NCBI GenBank assembly: GCA_964448135.1
Contig: CAYUVH010000006.1
Coordinates: 1 to 64,000, forward strand
DNA: 64,000 nt
Source of the DNA: CAYUVH01 sp964448135
GTDB lineage: Bacteria; Verrucomicrobiota; Verrucomicrobiia; Limisphaerales; UBA8199
Direction of reading: 5' to 3'
Under the pieces are notes generated by a model. The model was not told where the DNA came from. It worked only from the letters and a program-made list of their open reading frames with translations, and searched no databases. The translations under genes were made by a program, and so were the position numbers. The stretch's first letter is position 1. Each line of letters opens with the position of its first letter. Positions 1 through 8,726 of the stretch are shown here, piece by piece.

Positions 1-201
1 CATCCCTGCCAGCGCTTCTGGGTCATCCCTCAAACCAAAGCTCTCTCCAAATGGCCCACTGTGCTCGGGACCTTCTCCCTCAAAACCACATTATCATTTT
101 GATCCGACATCTATTCTCATTTTGAACTATCGCCCACAGCATATGTCTTCCCGCTTGACCGGCCCGCGTTCCTGCCTAGCATCCGGATTCGTTTGAAGAC
201 G

Positions 202-1350
202 ATGCAGGCAATACTGGCGCTCGAAGACGGAACCGTTTTTCACGGGACCGGTTTCGGCGCTGCCGCGTCCGCCGTCGGCGAGGTGTGCTTCAACACCTCC
301 ATGACCGGCTACCAGGAAATCCTGACCGATCCCTCCTACAAGGGGCAGATCGTCACGATGACCTACCCGCTCATCGGCAACTACGGCATCAACTCCGAGG
401 ACGTCGAATCGTGGCGGCCGCACGTCGCCGGCTTCGTCATCCGCGAACTTTCCCCGCTGGCCAGCAATTGGCGCTCACAAAAGACGCTCGCGCAGTATCT
501 CGAGGAAAACCAGCTCCCCGGCCTGCAAGGCATCGACACCCGCGCGCTCACCCGGAAGCTCCGCGTGCGGGGCGCGTTGAATGGTTTCATTTCGACCGAA
601 GGCATTTCCGCAGCCGAGGCCGTGAAGCGTGCGAAGGAATGGCCCGGCCTCGAAGGCGTGGACTATGTAAAAGAAGTCACGCACCGCGAAGCCTTCGATT
701 GGGACCCGAAGGACGAAACCAGCGCGAGCTTCAAGCTCCGCCGCGGCGTGGACGACGCTACGACCCGCAATCCCCTGCCGCCCGCGGACATCCCGATCGT
801 CGCCTTCGATTACGGGATGAAATACAACATCCTGCGCCGGCTCCGGCAGCACGGCTTCCGCGTTCGCGTTCTCCCCGCGACGGCCACCGCCGCCGAGGCG
901 CTCAAGTCCAAACCCGCCGGCATTTTCCTTTCGAACGGCCCCGGCGATCCCGCCGCGCTCGGCTACGCCGTGCAGACGGTGAAGGACCTGGTGGCGACCG
1001 GCATTCCGATTTTCGGCATCTGCCTGGGGCACCAGATTCTGGGCCAGGCGTTCGGCGGCAAGACCTTCAAATTGAAGTTCGGCCATCGCGGCGCGAACCA
1101 GCCGGTGAAGGAACTCGAATCCGGCCGCGTCGAAATCACCTCGCAGAACCACGGGTTCGCGGTGGACTCCAAGTCGCTCCCCGGCGACGTGGAAGTGAAT
1201 CGCGTCAATTTGAACGATCAGACCGTGGAAGGCCTGCGGCACAAACAGAAGCCGATCTTCTGCGTGCAGTATCATCCCGAGGCCTCGCCCGGCCCGCACG
1301 ACTCGACGCCGCTCTTCGCCGAGTTTCGGAAACTCATCGAAAAGCGCTGA
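202..1350 (+). CDS. carA: Carbamoyl-phosphate synthase small (glutaminase) subunit
   Basis: Cytoplasmic glutamine amidotransferase subunit that hydrolyses glutamine and passes ammonia to the large subunit CarB, making carbamoyl phosphate for pyrimidine and arginine synthesis. The N-terminal CarA domain is clear (ILALEDGTVFHGTGFG, then SMTGYQEILTDPSY). The class I glutaminase domain has the nucleophile Cys274 in GICLGHQ and the His358/Glu360 pair in QYHPEA. The length of 382 residues is normal. I chose the ATG at 202 because families start directly at this MQAILALEDG stretch; an in-frame TTG at 193 would add three residues. No carB is visible nearby, so the two subunits are not adjacent here. 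No convincing ribosome binding site is seen. Confidence 0.97.
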   Translation: MQAILALEDGTVFHGTGFGAAASAVGEVCFNTSMTGYQEILTDPSYKGQIVTMTYPLIGNYGINSEDVESWRPHVAGFVIRELSPLASNWRSQKTLAQYLEENQLPGLQGIDTRALTRKLRVRGALNGFISTEGISAAEAVKRAKEWPGLEGVDYVKEVTHREAFDWDPKDETSASFKLRRGVDDATTRNPLPPADIPIVAFDYGMKYNILRRLRQHGFRVRVLPATATAAEALKSKPAGIFLSNGPGDPAALGYAVQTVKDLVATGIPIFGICLGHQILGQAFGGKTFKLKFGHRGANQPVKELESGRVEITSQNHGFAVDSKSLPGDVEVNRVNLNDQTVEGLRHKQKPIFCVQYHPEASPGPHDSTPLFAEFRKLIEKR

Positions 1351-1450
1351 GGCAACGCGCGCGGTCCATGAGGGTACTAGTAGTTGACCCGACAGCCGCA
1401 CTCGGAAACTCCCGGGACCCGGATGGGCAACTGTCACGGATGTTTCTCTG

Positions 1451-1478
1451 TTGACTTGAATTAGGCCGGGGCGATAAT
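1451..1478 (+). promoter_or_regulatory. Sigma70-like promoter of the FHA gene
   Basis: TTGACT at 1451-1456 and GATAAT at 1473-1478 are separated by 16 bases; each differs from the sigma70 consensus at one position. Transcription would start near 1485, only about 13 bases before the ATG at 1498, leaving no room for a normal Shine-Dalgarno sequence. The spacing and match are seen directly; promoter activity is inferred. Confidence 0.6.
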
Positions 1479-1497
1479 CGTTTCAGCTACGTAACCT

Positions 1498-2070
1498 ATG
1501 GCGAAACTTGTAGTTTCCAGCGGTGGAATGGTCGGTCTCTCGCACGAGCTGAAGGTGGACCGCACCACCATCGGCCGCGTGGAGGAGAATACTTTCCAAA
1601 TCGCCGAAGCTTCCATTTCCAGCCGCCACTGCGAAGTCCTCCTCAAAGGCAACGATGTCGTCATCAAGGACCTCGGCTCCACCAACGGCAGTTTCATTAA
1701 TGGCGAGAAGATCACCGAGTCCGTCCTCAAACCCGGCCAGGTCCTGCGGTTGGGCCAGATCGAATTGAAGCTGGAGACCGGCGCCCCCGGCGAAGTGCCT
1801 GTCACCGCCCCGGCTGCCGCCCCCGGCGCGCCGGCCCCGGCGCCGGCCAAAAAGCAGCATCTCGATCACACCATGGTGCTCAACCGCGGTGTCAGCCTGA
1901 ATGAGTTGGAACAAGGCGGCGCGCGGCCCAGCGGTTTCGACACCACCCGCACCGGCTTTTCCAAGAAGGACAATAAGGGCAACAAGATTTTCTGGATCGC
2001 CGTCGGCGTGTTCGGCCTCGTGATCGTCGGCCTGCTCCTTTACCTCGGCCTCTCCATCGGCGGCAAGTAA
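1498..2070 (+). CDS. FHA-domain protein with a C-terminal membrane anchor
   Basis: The N-terminal half (about residues 1-95) is a forkhead-associated domain with the usual landmarks GR (residues 26-27), SSRH (40-43) and GSTNG (61-65), which bind phosphothreonine peptides. A proline/alanine-rich linker follows (about 99-120). Near the C-terminus a hydrophobic segment of about 22 residues (FWIAVGVFGLVIVGLLLYLG) is preceded by lysine-rich sequence, predicting a tail-anchored protein with the FHA domain in the cytoplasm. Such proteins act as phospho-dependent scaffolds, often with Ser/Thr kinases, but no kinase is encoded nearby and the partner is unknown. It has its own promoter. Confidence 0.88.
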   Translation: MAKLVVSSGGMVGLSHELKVDRTTIGRVEENTFQIAEASISSRHCEVLLKGNDVVIKDLGSTNGSFINGEKITESVLKPGQVLRLGQIELKLETGAPGEVPVTAPAAAPGAPAPAPAKKQHLDHTMVLNRGVSLNELEQGGARPSGFDTTRTGFSKKDNKGNKIFWIAVGVFGLVIVGLLLYLGLSIGGK

Positions 2071-2080
2071 GCCGCCCGGT

Positions 2081-3094
2081 TCAACCTTCCCGCAACCATT
2101 TCGCGACCTCCACGGCCGCGTAGGTAATCAGGATATCCGCCCCCGCCCGCCGCATTGCCAGCAGGCTCTCCATCATCACCGCGCGTTCATCGATCCACCC
2201 TTTGGCACCCGCAGCCTTGATCATGGAATACTCCGCGCTCACGGCGTAGGCAGCCGTCGGATAACCGAACGTGGACTTCACGCGGTACAAAATGTCCAGG
2301 TACGCCAGCGCCGGCTTCACCATGACGATGTCCGCCCCCTCGGCCACATCCAGCGCGACCTCGCGCAACGCTTCCTCCGCGTTCGCCGCGTCCATCTGGT
2401 AACTGCGCCGGTCGCCGAACTTGGGAGCCGATTCGGCCGCCTCGCGAAACGGGCCGTAGTAGGCGGAGGCAAATTTTGCGGCATACGACATGATCGGCGT
2501 ATCCACCAGGCCGCACCGATCCAATTCCGTCCGGATGGCGGCGACACGCCCATCCATCATATCGCTCGGCGCCACGATATCCGCGCCCGCCTCCGCGTGG
2601 CTCGCCGCTGTCCGCGCGATCAGTTTCAGGGAGGGGTCGTTGAGAATCCGGGCGCCGTGCTTTCCGCGCTGCACAATTCCGCAATGCCCGTGGTCCATGT
2701 ACTCGCACAGGCAGACATCCGTGATGACGAGGAGTTCCGGAAGCTCACGCTTCAGTGCATTGACTGCCTGCTGCACCACGCCCTTCGCGGCATAGGCGCC
2801 CGATGCGCGCGCGTCCTTGCGATCGGGAATGCCAAAGAGCAGCACCGCCCGCACTCCCGCGGCGTGGGCTCGGGAGGCCTCGCGCAACATTTCGTCGACG
2901 GAAAGCTGAAAAACACCCGGCATCGCCTCCACGGCGCGGCGCACTTTTTTGCCTTCGCGCACAAAGTAGGGCAGCACCAATTGTGAAGGATTGAGCGTCG
3001 TTTCCCGCACGAGGGCCCGCAAGGCGGGCGACTGTCTCAAACGCCGGGGCCGATATACGGGGAATTTGCCGAAATAGGTGTCGCCGATATGCAC
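2081..3094 (-). CDS. hemB: Delta-aminolevulinic acid dehydratase (porphobilinogen synthase)
   Basis: Condenses two 5-aminolevulinate molecules to porphobilinogen in tetrapyrrole synthesis, in the cytoplasm. Both Schiff-base lysines are present: Lys207 in SYAAKFASAYYGPF and Lys260 in MVKPALAYLD. The metal site is the cysteine-rich zinc type: Cys128, Cys130 and Cys138 in DVCLCEYMDHGHCG. The length of 337 residues is typical. The gene is convergent with the FHA gene, with only about 10 bases between the two stop codons, so the two transcripts must share or overlap their termination region. Confidence 0.98.
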   Translation of the reverse strand: MHIGDTYFGKFPVYRPRRLRQSPALRALVRETTLNPSQLVLPYFVREGKKVRRAVEAMPGVFQLSVDEMLREASRAHAAGVRAVLLFGIPDRKDARASGAYAAKGVVQQAVNALKRELPELLVITDVCLCEYMDHGHCGIVQRGKHGARILNDPSLKLIARTAASHAEAGADIVAPSDMMDGRVAAIRTELDRCGLVDTPIMSYAAKFASAYYGPFREAAESAPKFGDRRSYQMDAANAEEALREVALDVAEGADIVMVKPALAYLDILYRVKSTFGYPTAAYAVSAEYSMIKAAGAKGWIDERAVMMESLLAMRRAGADILITYAAVEVAKWLREG

Positions 3095-3225
3095 GTTGCG
3101 GCAACGTAGGGTAAGCTCAAGGGGGTCTCAAGCCGGTTTTCGGACGAGGAAACGGGTCCAATGCCCTATTCCGCGCGGGACTGCCTCAATTTGGAGCAGC
3201 CGGAGGGGGACGGGAGCCGGAAGAA

Positions 3226-3522
3226 CTAAGCCACCTGGGGCTGATTGACTTCTTTGGGGGACGCCTCAGAAGCGACAACGGGGGGATTGAGCCGGGGAGA
3301 CTCGTTCACATGAATGATTTTCACCGGGCGGGGCAGGTCGTGATGGTCCTGCTCGGTAACCGTCACCAACAACTTACGGTGGACGGGGCTTTTTTTGGAA
3401 AATGCCGTGCGCAGGCGCATCAGCATCAAACCGGGCGACTTGGGCTGCGGTTGGCGGTTGGTCAATTCGGCGAGGCCGTGCACCTCTTGAATCAGCTTTA
3501 AGATTTGGATTCTCGTCGCCAT
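3226..3522 (-). CDS. Small protein of unknown function
   Basis: A 98-residue basic reading frame beginning MATRIQILKLIQEVHGLAE. It has no membrane segment or recognised motif; the middle is rich in Lys/Arg and the C-terminus in Pro/Val. A coding assignment is supported by a plausible helical N-terminus and the lack of any competing frame, but no clear ribosome binding site precedes it. It could be a spurious frame in a long spacer. Confidence 0.5.
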   Translation of the reverse strand: MATRIQILKLIQEVHGLAELTNRQPQPKSPGLMLMRLRTAFSKKSPVHRKLLVTVTEQDHHDLPRPVKIIHVNESPRLNPPVVASEASPKEVNQPQVA

Positions 3523-3907
3523 AGTCGCGTTGCGGGACTATTCGCAGTACGTGTGCCAGAATGGGTTTGAGAACGAACGAACCGCCCTGTGCGTCGAAAT
3601 AGCAGCGCGTAGTACGGATATTGGCGCAGCCTCACCGGTAATTGTCCGACGCAGGCGCGGGTGAAAAACCTGTAGCGCTGTCGGGCGATCACCCTACGCG
3701 ACATCAATTGTGAGAATACCGCGCGGCACTTTTTCGGTTTTCCCGAGGCCGTTCTGATTATTGCGATTTTGGATTTTTCGCTTTGCACCTCCGTGCTTTC
3801 CGGCCAGAGTGGCCGCATGAACAAGCAGGCTACCGGCGGGGATTTCGCGCCCGCATGTACTCCGGCCTGCCTTCATTTCAACCCCCGACCCGAAAGGACT
3901 TAGTGCC
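3523..3907. other. Spacer without a convincing gene
   Basis: About 385 bases between the small unknown gene and the MetE-like gene. Frames here are arginine- and cysteine-rich and look like random translation. The end carries AAAGGA at about 3892-3897, ten bases before the next ATG, which may serve as that gene's ribosome binding site. Confidence 0.5.
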
Positions 3908-5158
3908 ATGGCCTTTACCGCAACCAAGGATTTGATGCTGCCCACGACCGTCACCGGCTCCTGGCCCCGCCCGCGCTGGTACACCATGAATACCTGGGGC
4001 CGGCCGCTCGACACAGCCATGATGGACCCGTGGTTTCGCGAGCAGTTTACCGACGCGCATTCCATCGTCGTGTCGGACCAGGCCCGCGCCGGGCTCGATA
4101 TCGTGACCACCGGCGATTATCACCTCGATGAGGACGTGGCCGGCCGCTCCTGGCATCATTATATGCTGCAGCGCTGGAAGGGTTTCGAGCATGAGGAATT
4201 GCAGACCACCAACACGCGTTCGCCGCTGCTTTCGTATCCGGTTGGCACGATGCTGGATTCGATTTACAAAACGTGGCGCTGGCCGCGTGTGGTCGGCAAG
4301 GTCGAGCACGATCCGAAAAATCCGCTCGAGTACGCCAAAATCTGGCGCATCGCGCAGCAAGCGGCGGTCGCCGCGGGCAAACCGGTCAAATTCGGGACAT
4401 GCTCCGCCCAAGTACTGGCTTTCTTCCTCGACAGCCATACGCCGAATTACGATCTCGACGACAAGAAGAAGCTGATCTGGGACATGGCCGAGGCGATGAA
4501 CAAGGAATTACGCCAACTCGTCGCCTCGGGCTGCAAGGTGATCCAGGTCGAGGAACCGACGTTGCACTTCATGGCCCGCTATAATCCGGACATGAAGGAG
4601 TTCATTGATTTCCTCGTGGACGCCTTCAATCGCGAAATCGAAGGTCTCGATGAAGCCGAAGTCTGGATCCACACCTGCTGGGGCAATCCAAACATGCAGA
4701 AGGTCTTCACCGACGAGTCCTACGCCGCGTCTCTCGAAATTTATCTCGAACGCGTCAAAGGCGACGTGTGGACCATCGAAGCCGCTGAAAACGATTTCAA
4801 GGAAATTTCGTTGTTCAAGCCGTGGATGAACAAGCTGAAGAAGAAAATCGCCGTGGGTGTGATCAGCCATCGCACGTTGCAGGCGGATTTTCCGGATGTG
4901 ATCGCCGGGCGTATCCGGCGCTGCCTGGAATGCATTCCGGCGGACAAGTTGATTTTGTCCACGGATTGCGGTTTCGGGCGTCAGGGTTTCAACCGGCACC
5001 TGGCCTTCTTTAAGACCACCGGCATCCCGATGGCCCGGAACATCATCCTGAAGGAATTGGGATTGCCGGAGCGCTACGTGCCGGCGGCGGATGAGAAGCT
5101 GGCGTGGGATCAGCTACCGGATCGCGAGGCGATCACGCATTTGAAGGCGTTGAGATAG
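3908..5158 (+). CDS. MetE C-terminal-like (cobalamin-independent methionine synthase family) protein
   Basis: A 416-residue protein with the UROD/MetE-like TIM barrel of cobalamin-independent methionine synthase, without the N-terminal MetE domain. The MetE-type N-terminal landmark TTVTGSWPRP and the zinc ligands are visible: His255 and Cys257 in WIHTCWG, and Cys354 in TDCGFGRQ; a Glu in TIEAAEND is a likely fourth ligand. VIQVEEPTLHF matches the strand carrying acidic residues near the active site. Stand-alone proteins of this type are often methyltransferases using corrinoid proteins or small thiol methyl donors, so methionine synthesis itself is not certain. The next gene is on the same strand but is unrelated in function. 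Confidence 0.85.
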   Translation: MAFTATKDLMLPTTVTGSWPRPRWYTMNTWGRPLDTAMMDPWFREQFTDAHSIVVSDQARAGLDIVTTGDYHLDEDVAGRSWHHYMLQRWKGFEHEELQTTNTRSPLLSYPVGTMLDSIYKTWRWPRVVGKVEHDPKNPLEYAKIWRIAQQAAVAAGKPVKFGTCSAQVLAFFLDSHTPNYDLDDKKKLIWDMAEAMNKELRQLVASGCKVIQVEEPTLHFMARYNPDMKEFIDFLVDAFNREIEGLDEAEVWIHTCWGNPNMQKVFTDESYAASLEIYLERVKGDVWTIEAAENDFKEISLFKPWMNKLKKKIAVGVISHRTLQADFPDVIAGRIRRCLECIPADKLILSTDCGFGRQGFNRHLAFFKTTGIPMARNIILKELGLPERYVPAADEKLAWDQLPDREAITHLKALR

Positions 5159-5234
5159 CACGCGGGCGGAAGAGACGCCCCACCATGACTTTTGGCACAT
5201 GACTTCCCAGGTCGTGGGTCGGTAAAGTCGCGGC

Positions 5235-6560
5235 GTGAATAGCATCCCCTACACCGCTGCGCGGCGGTCCGTGGGGCGGGACTTTTTGGCGACGGTCTTG
5301 CCGGAATTCCTGCCTGGCGATTCGGACGCAATGCGCCGCAAGAAGGTCGCCGTCCGGGCCGGCCAGCTCGCCCTGGCCAGCATGATCCTGCTGGGGTTGG
5401 CGGGGGCTGCCGCGACGAATATTCACCGACTGCCCGCCGGGCGGATCTTCGCCTTCGTGGGTGCGGGTGTGGTTTACCTTCTGTGGAGCCTTTACGGCAT
5501 GCGGGATGCCGTCCAATTCCTGTTGCTGGACCGGTGGACGGAGACGCCATCTTCGTGGGTGCCGGGACGGCGCTGGAAGGTGGCGGGTTATTTTTCTCTA
5601 CAACTTACGCTCGCGATCCTGATCCTGGCCCTGGGTGGCGAAGGCTATGGTTCCGGTTTGTTGTGGCTGGCCTTGCTCGCGCCCGTCGCCCACAGCGTCA
5701 TCCTGCTGCCACGTTTTGGGGTCGCAATTGTGTCGTCGTTGACCATGGCGATTTTCGTTCTGGATATTTTCTGGTGGTTTGGCTGGCGGGACGTGCCGAA
5801 TGCGGCGTTGCAGTTTTTCTTCGCAGTCATCTTCACGGTGGTGTTCACGTCACTGGCCGTGAGTTCCGAGAAGGCGCGCGGGGAAGTCCAGCGACTGGCG
5901 GGTGAATTGAGCGATGCCAACGGCAAGTTGCGCGAGTACGCGGTCCAAGCCGGGGAACTGGCGGCCACGCGGGAGCGGAACAACCTGGCGCGCGAGATCC
6001 ATGATACCCTCGGCCATTACCTGACGGCGCTGAACATGCAGCTCGAAGCCGGCAGCGCGCTGCTCCCGGACGACCCACCACGGGCGAGGTCAGCGTTGGA
6101 AAAGGCGCAGGGCCTGGCGCGGGAGGGGCTGCGGGAAATTCGGCGATCGGTGTCTTCGTTGCGCGCGTCGCCGCTGGACCACCAATCCCTGGCGGATGCG
6201 TTGCGCCGGGTGATCGAGGAGAGCGCGGCCAGTGGCGTGCGAACGGAACTGCAATTGCTCGGTGAGGTGCGGGCGTTGTCAACCCAGGCGGAGCTGACAC
6301 TTTATCGCGCGGGGCAGGAAGGGTTGACCAACGTGCGCAAACACGCGCAGGCCACGAGCGCGCAACTGGTGCTCGATTACCGGAAAGCGGGCCGTGTCGC
6401 GCTGAGTCTGGTGGACAATGGAGTAGGAACCGGGGCAAGCACGCCCGATGGCTTTGGTCTCCTGGGTTTGCGGGAGCGGGCGCTGCTTTTGGGCGGCAGC
6501 GTTCGGATCCGGACGTCGCCGGGCAAAGGTTTTGCGCTGGAGGTCGAGGTGCCAGGATGA
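5235..6560 (+). CDS. NarL/LiaS-type sensor histidine kinase
   Basis: A membrane sensor kinase. The N-terminal part (about residues 45-215) has several hydrophobic segments, probably five or six membrane helices, with no obvious periplasmic domain. A short coiled coil (about 215-245) leads into a HisKA_3 dimerisation domain with the phospho-acceptor His256 in REIHDTLGH. The HATPase domain has the N-box-like EGLTNVRKHA and G-boxes DNGVG and GFGLLGLRER. The start at 5235 is GTG; an ATG at 5331 is an alternative. Its TGA overlaps the ATG of the following response regulator, so the pair is translationally coupled and should act together. The signal sensed is unknown. Confidence 0.9.
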   Translation: MNSIPYTAARRSVGRDFLATVLPEFLPGDSDAMRRKKVAVRAGQLALASMILLGLAGAAATNIHRLPAGRIFAFVGAGVVYLLWSLYGMRDAVQFLLLDRWTETPSSWVPGRRWKVAGYFSLQLTLAILILALGGEGYGSGLLWLALLAPVAHSVILLPRFGVAIVSSLTMAIFVLDIFWWFGWRDVPNAALQFFFAVIFTVVFTSLAVSSEKARGEVQRLAGELSDANGKLREYAVQAGELAATRERNNLAREIHDTLGHYLTALNMQLEAGSALLPDDPPRARSALEKAQGLAREGLREIRRSVSSLRASPLDHQSLADALRRVIEESAASGVRTELQLLGEVRALSTQAELTLYRAGQEGLTNVRKHAQATSAQLVLDYRKAGRVALSLVDNGVGTGASTPDGFGLLGLRERALLLGGSVRIRTSPGKGFALEVEVPG

Positions 6561-7210
6561 AGCCGATCCGGATTCTGTTGGTGGACGACCAGGCACTGTT
6601 TCGCGAGGGTTTGCGGACGTTGCTCTCCACCAAGCCGGCCGTGGAGGTGGTGGGCGAGGCCTCCCAGGGCGAGGAAGCCGTCCGGCGAGTAAAGGAACTG
6701 GAGCCCCAAGTGGTCCTGATGGATTTGCGCATGCCGGTGATGGGCGGCGTGGAAGCCACGCGACGACTCCGCGCGGCGGCGCCACGATGCCAGGTGATCG
6801 TGCTGACGACTTTCGACGACGATGAGGAAGTATTCGAGGCTTTGCGCGCCGGGGCCATCGGCTATTTGTTGAAGGACGCGCCGTCGGAAAAATTGCTGGA
6901 GGCCATCGGCGCCGCGGCGCGCAGAGAATCTTTTCTGCAACCGTCCATTGCGGCGAAAGTCGTGGCGGAATTCAGCCGCCTGGCTCCGGCGTCTCCGGCG
7001 GCAGCGTCCGCTTTGATCGAGCCCCTGACCGAGCGGGAGTTGGAAGTGCTGCGGCAGCTCACGTCGGGCAAGTCCAACAAGGAAATCGCCGTTGCGCTGA
7101 ACCTGGCCGAGGGCACGGTCAAAAACCACATGTCCAATGTCCTGGGGAAACTCGGCGTATTGGACCGCACGCAGGCGGCGCTCAAAGCCCGGGAAATGGG
7201 ACTGCTTTAA
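6557..7210 (+). CDS. NarL/FixJ-family response regulator
   Basis: Transcription regulator of the coupled two-component pair. The receiver domain (about residues 1-120) has the acidic pair in LLVDDQ, the phospho-acceptor Asp56 in LMDLRMP, a Thr in VLTTF and a Lys in LLKDAP. The C-terminal LuxR-type helix-turn-helix (about 150-212) has LTERELEVLRQL, SNKEIAVAL and EGTVKNHMSNVLGKLGV. It overlaps the kinase gene by four bases (ATGA). Its targets are not evident; the unknown anchored protein and pseudopilin downstream are on the same strand but separated by about 130 bases. Confidence 0.95.
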   Translation: MKPIRILLVDDQALFREGLRTLLSTKPAVEVVGEASQGEEAVRRVKELEPQVVLMDLRMPVMGGVEATRRLRAAAPRCQVIVLTTFDDDEEVFEALRAGAIGYLLKDAPSEKLLEAIGAAARRESFLQPSIAAKVVAEFSRLAPASPAAASALIEPLTERELEVLRQLTSGKSNKEIAVALNLAEGTVKNHMSNVLGKLGVLDRTQAALKAREMGLL

Positions 7211-7338
7211 CCCGCGCGGCGGGCACGGTTTTCGGAGGGCGGGGTCACATGACTTCAAGGGTGACTTCCAGCACATCTTTTCATCACGCCGGATACCTAC
7301 ACTCACCATTGCAAATCAAGTTCACAACAAAACTCAGA

Positions 7339-7863
7339 ATGAAAAGAAAAACAACATTACGGCTCGTGACGGGAGGCGTTGGTGTGGGGCTGTTGGTGGG
7401 AGGCGTCGCCCTCTGGCGGCATTACTTCCATACCTATACTCCCATCGAGGTTGCCCAAGACATCCGGGCGGGAATCAAATCCCGAAACGCGCCGGAACCG
7501 GTGGAACGATTCCTGGAGCTTCGTTACGGTCCGCTAAATGAATCGACGAACCGCCAGCGGGCGTTTCTGGACTTCTTCAATGCCGACCACGTTGAAGGGC
7601 TACATGTATTAACCAGCCACATGCAAAGCCAGGAGCAACGAACGAATGTGGTCGCCATGGCCCAATGGCTGGCCGCATACCGGGCGAAAATGTCACCCGA
7701 AGAGAAAAAAGCGCTCAGCGATTTTTTTGGCTCCGCGGCCGGGCGCGAAGCGTTGCGACGGGCCACCGCCCAATACTTGAAACAGGACGCACGCGAGCGC
7801 GCCGCCACCGCGCCGGTAATAAAGGAGCTGATGGCCACGCTGACAGCCCTCCAACAAAAGTAA
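7339..7863 (+). CDS. Membrane-anchored protein of unknown function
   Basis: The protein begins MKRKTTLRLV, followed by a glycine/valine-rich hydrophobic segment (about residues 8-25) that would act as an uncleaved anchor or signal peptide. The rest is a soluble, mostly helical domain rich in Gln, Glu and Ala, with no recognised motif. The ATG at 7339 is preferred over an in-frame start at 7249 because it places the basic-hydrophobic segment at the N-terminus. It ends five bases before the pseudopilin gene, suggesting co-transcription. Function unknown. Confidence 0.65.
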   Translation: MKRKTTLRLVTGGVGVGLLVGGVALWRHYFHTYTPIEVAQDIRAGIKSRNAPEPVERFLELRYGPLNESTNRQRAFLDFFNADHVEGLHVLTSHMQSQEQRTNVVAMAQWLAAYRAKMSPEEKKALSDFFGSAAGREALRRATAQYLKQDARERAATAPVIKELMATLTALQQK

Positions 7864-7867
7864 ACTT

Positions 7868-8425
7868 ATGAAACCTCAAATGCGCTCGCGGCCGGGAACA
7901 GGTTTTACCCTGCTGGAACTGCTGGTGGTGGTTGCGATAATTGCATTGCTGTTCGCCTTGCTGCAGCCGGCCCTGGCTCGAAGCCTGGGCAAAGCCAGGA
8001 GATCCGCCTGCCTCGGCAACTTGCATCAAATCGGGCTGGCGTTTGAAATCTATTGCGACGAAAACGCGGGGAAATTACCGACTTGCGCGCCACTGCCGGG
8101 TTCAAGCGACCCCGACCTGCCCGGACTTCCAACCGTGCTCGGTTCCGAGTTGCCAGCTCATGGCGCGTGGCGTTGCCCCGCCGACAAGCGCTTCGACGAG
8201 TCGGTTCCGGCCAGTTATGAGTGGAACCAGTATCTCAATGGTGCTTCCTACCTGAATCCCGAAGATTGGTCGCCGGTGACGCGTGGCATGGAGCAGGTTT
8301 TCGGCGGCCGCCTGCGAACTCCGCTGGTCGGGGACGCGGCGCCGTTTCATGCGGGGGGAGGAAACTATCCCGGCAAGAATGCGCTGTACTTCGACGGCCG
8401 CGTGGACAAGGGCGCCTTGAGATGA
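7868..8425 (+). CDS. Type II secretion-like pseudopilin
   Basis: A 185-residue protein with a prepilin signal. A short basic leader ends in Gly, followed by FTLLELLVVVAIIALLFALL, a type III leader with Glu at position +5 of the mature protein. The globular domain contains Cys residues (CLGNLHQIG, CDENAG, WRCPAD) and ends with a hydrophilic stretch, KNALYFDGRVDKG, that resembles the DG end of the H-X9-DG family. It follows the unknown anchored gene by five bases. It should be processed by a prepilin peptidase and join a type II secretion or type IV pilus-like system, neither of which is encoded here. Confidence 0.88.
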   Translation: MKPQMRSRPGTGFTLLELLVVVAIIALLFALLQPALARSLGKARRSACLGNLHQIGLAFEIYCDENAGKLPTCAPLPGSSDPDLPGLPTVLGSELPAHGAWRCPADKRFDESVPASYEWNQYLNGASYLNPEDWSPVTRGMEQVFGGRLRTPLVGDAAPFHAGGGNYPGKNALYFDGRVDKGALR

Positions 8426-8565
8426 ACAACCAAATCGCGTTCGATTCGCCGCAACCGACACAGTGAGTTTATTGAGACGCGACGGACAAAAGACTCGGCC
8501 TCACCCCGGCACTTTGCGGATAAGAATATTGAACGAGAAGCGGCAGAGGGCGGCCAAGAGAGCAA

Positions 8566-8586
8566 GTGGGGACGAGACGTCCCCAC
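8566..8586. repeat. Perfect 9-bp stem hairpin between convergent genes
   Basis: GTGGGGACG and CGTCCCCAC are separated by AGA. The hairpin lies in the 300-base spacer (8426-8726) between the pseudopilin on the plus strand and the TIM-barrel gene on the minus strand. No run of T follows, so it is either a REP-like palindrome or a stem that helps end both transcripts. The rest of the spacer shows no gene. Confidence 0.6.
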
Positions 8587-8726
8587 CCCTCAAGACTTGA
8601 CGGATGATGCGGAACCCTTGATCTCGCCTGGCTGTATTTTTGCCCCCCCAAGCGCAAGCGATTGGGAAGCTCGACCCATACAAAGGATGGCGTCGGCGCG
8701 TGGATTTAAAATGCGTCCTTCCGCCT

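Noticed and set aside
3498..4110. Minus-strand frames of 108 and 138 residues upstream of the MetE-like gene
   Set aside because: Basic, cysteine-rich, no start context, and partly opposite a real gene.
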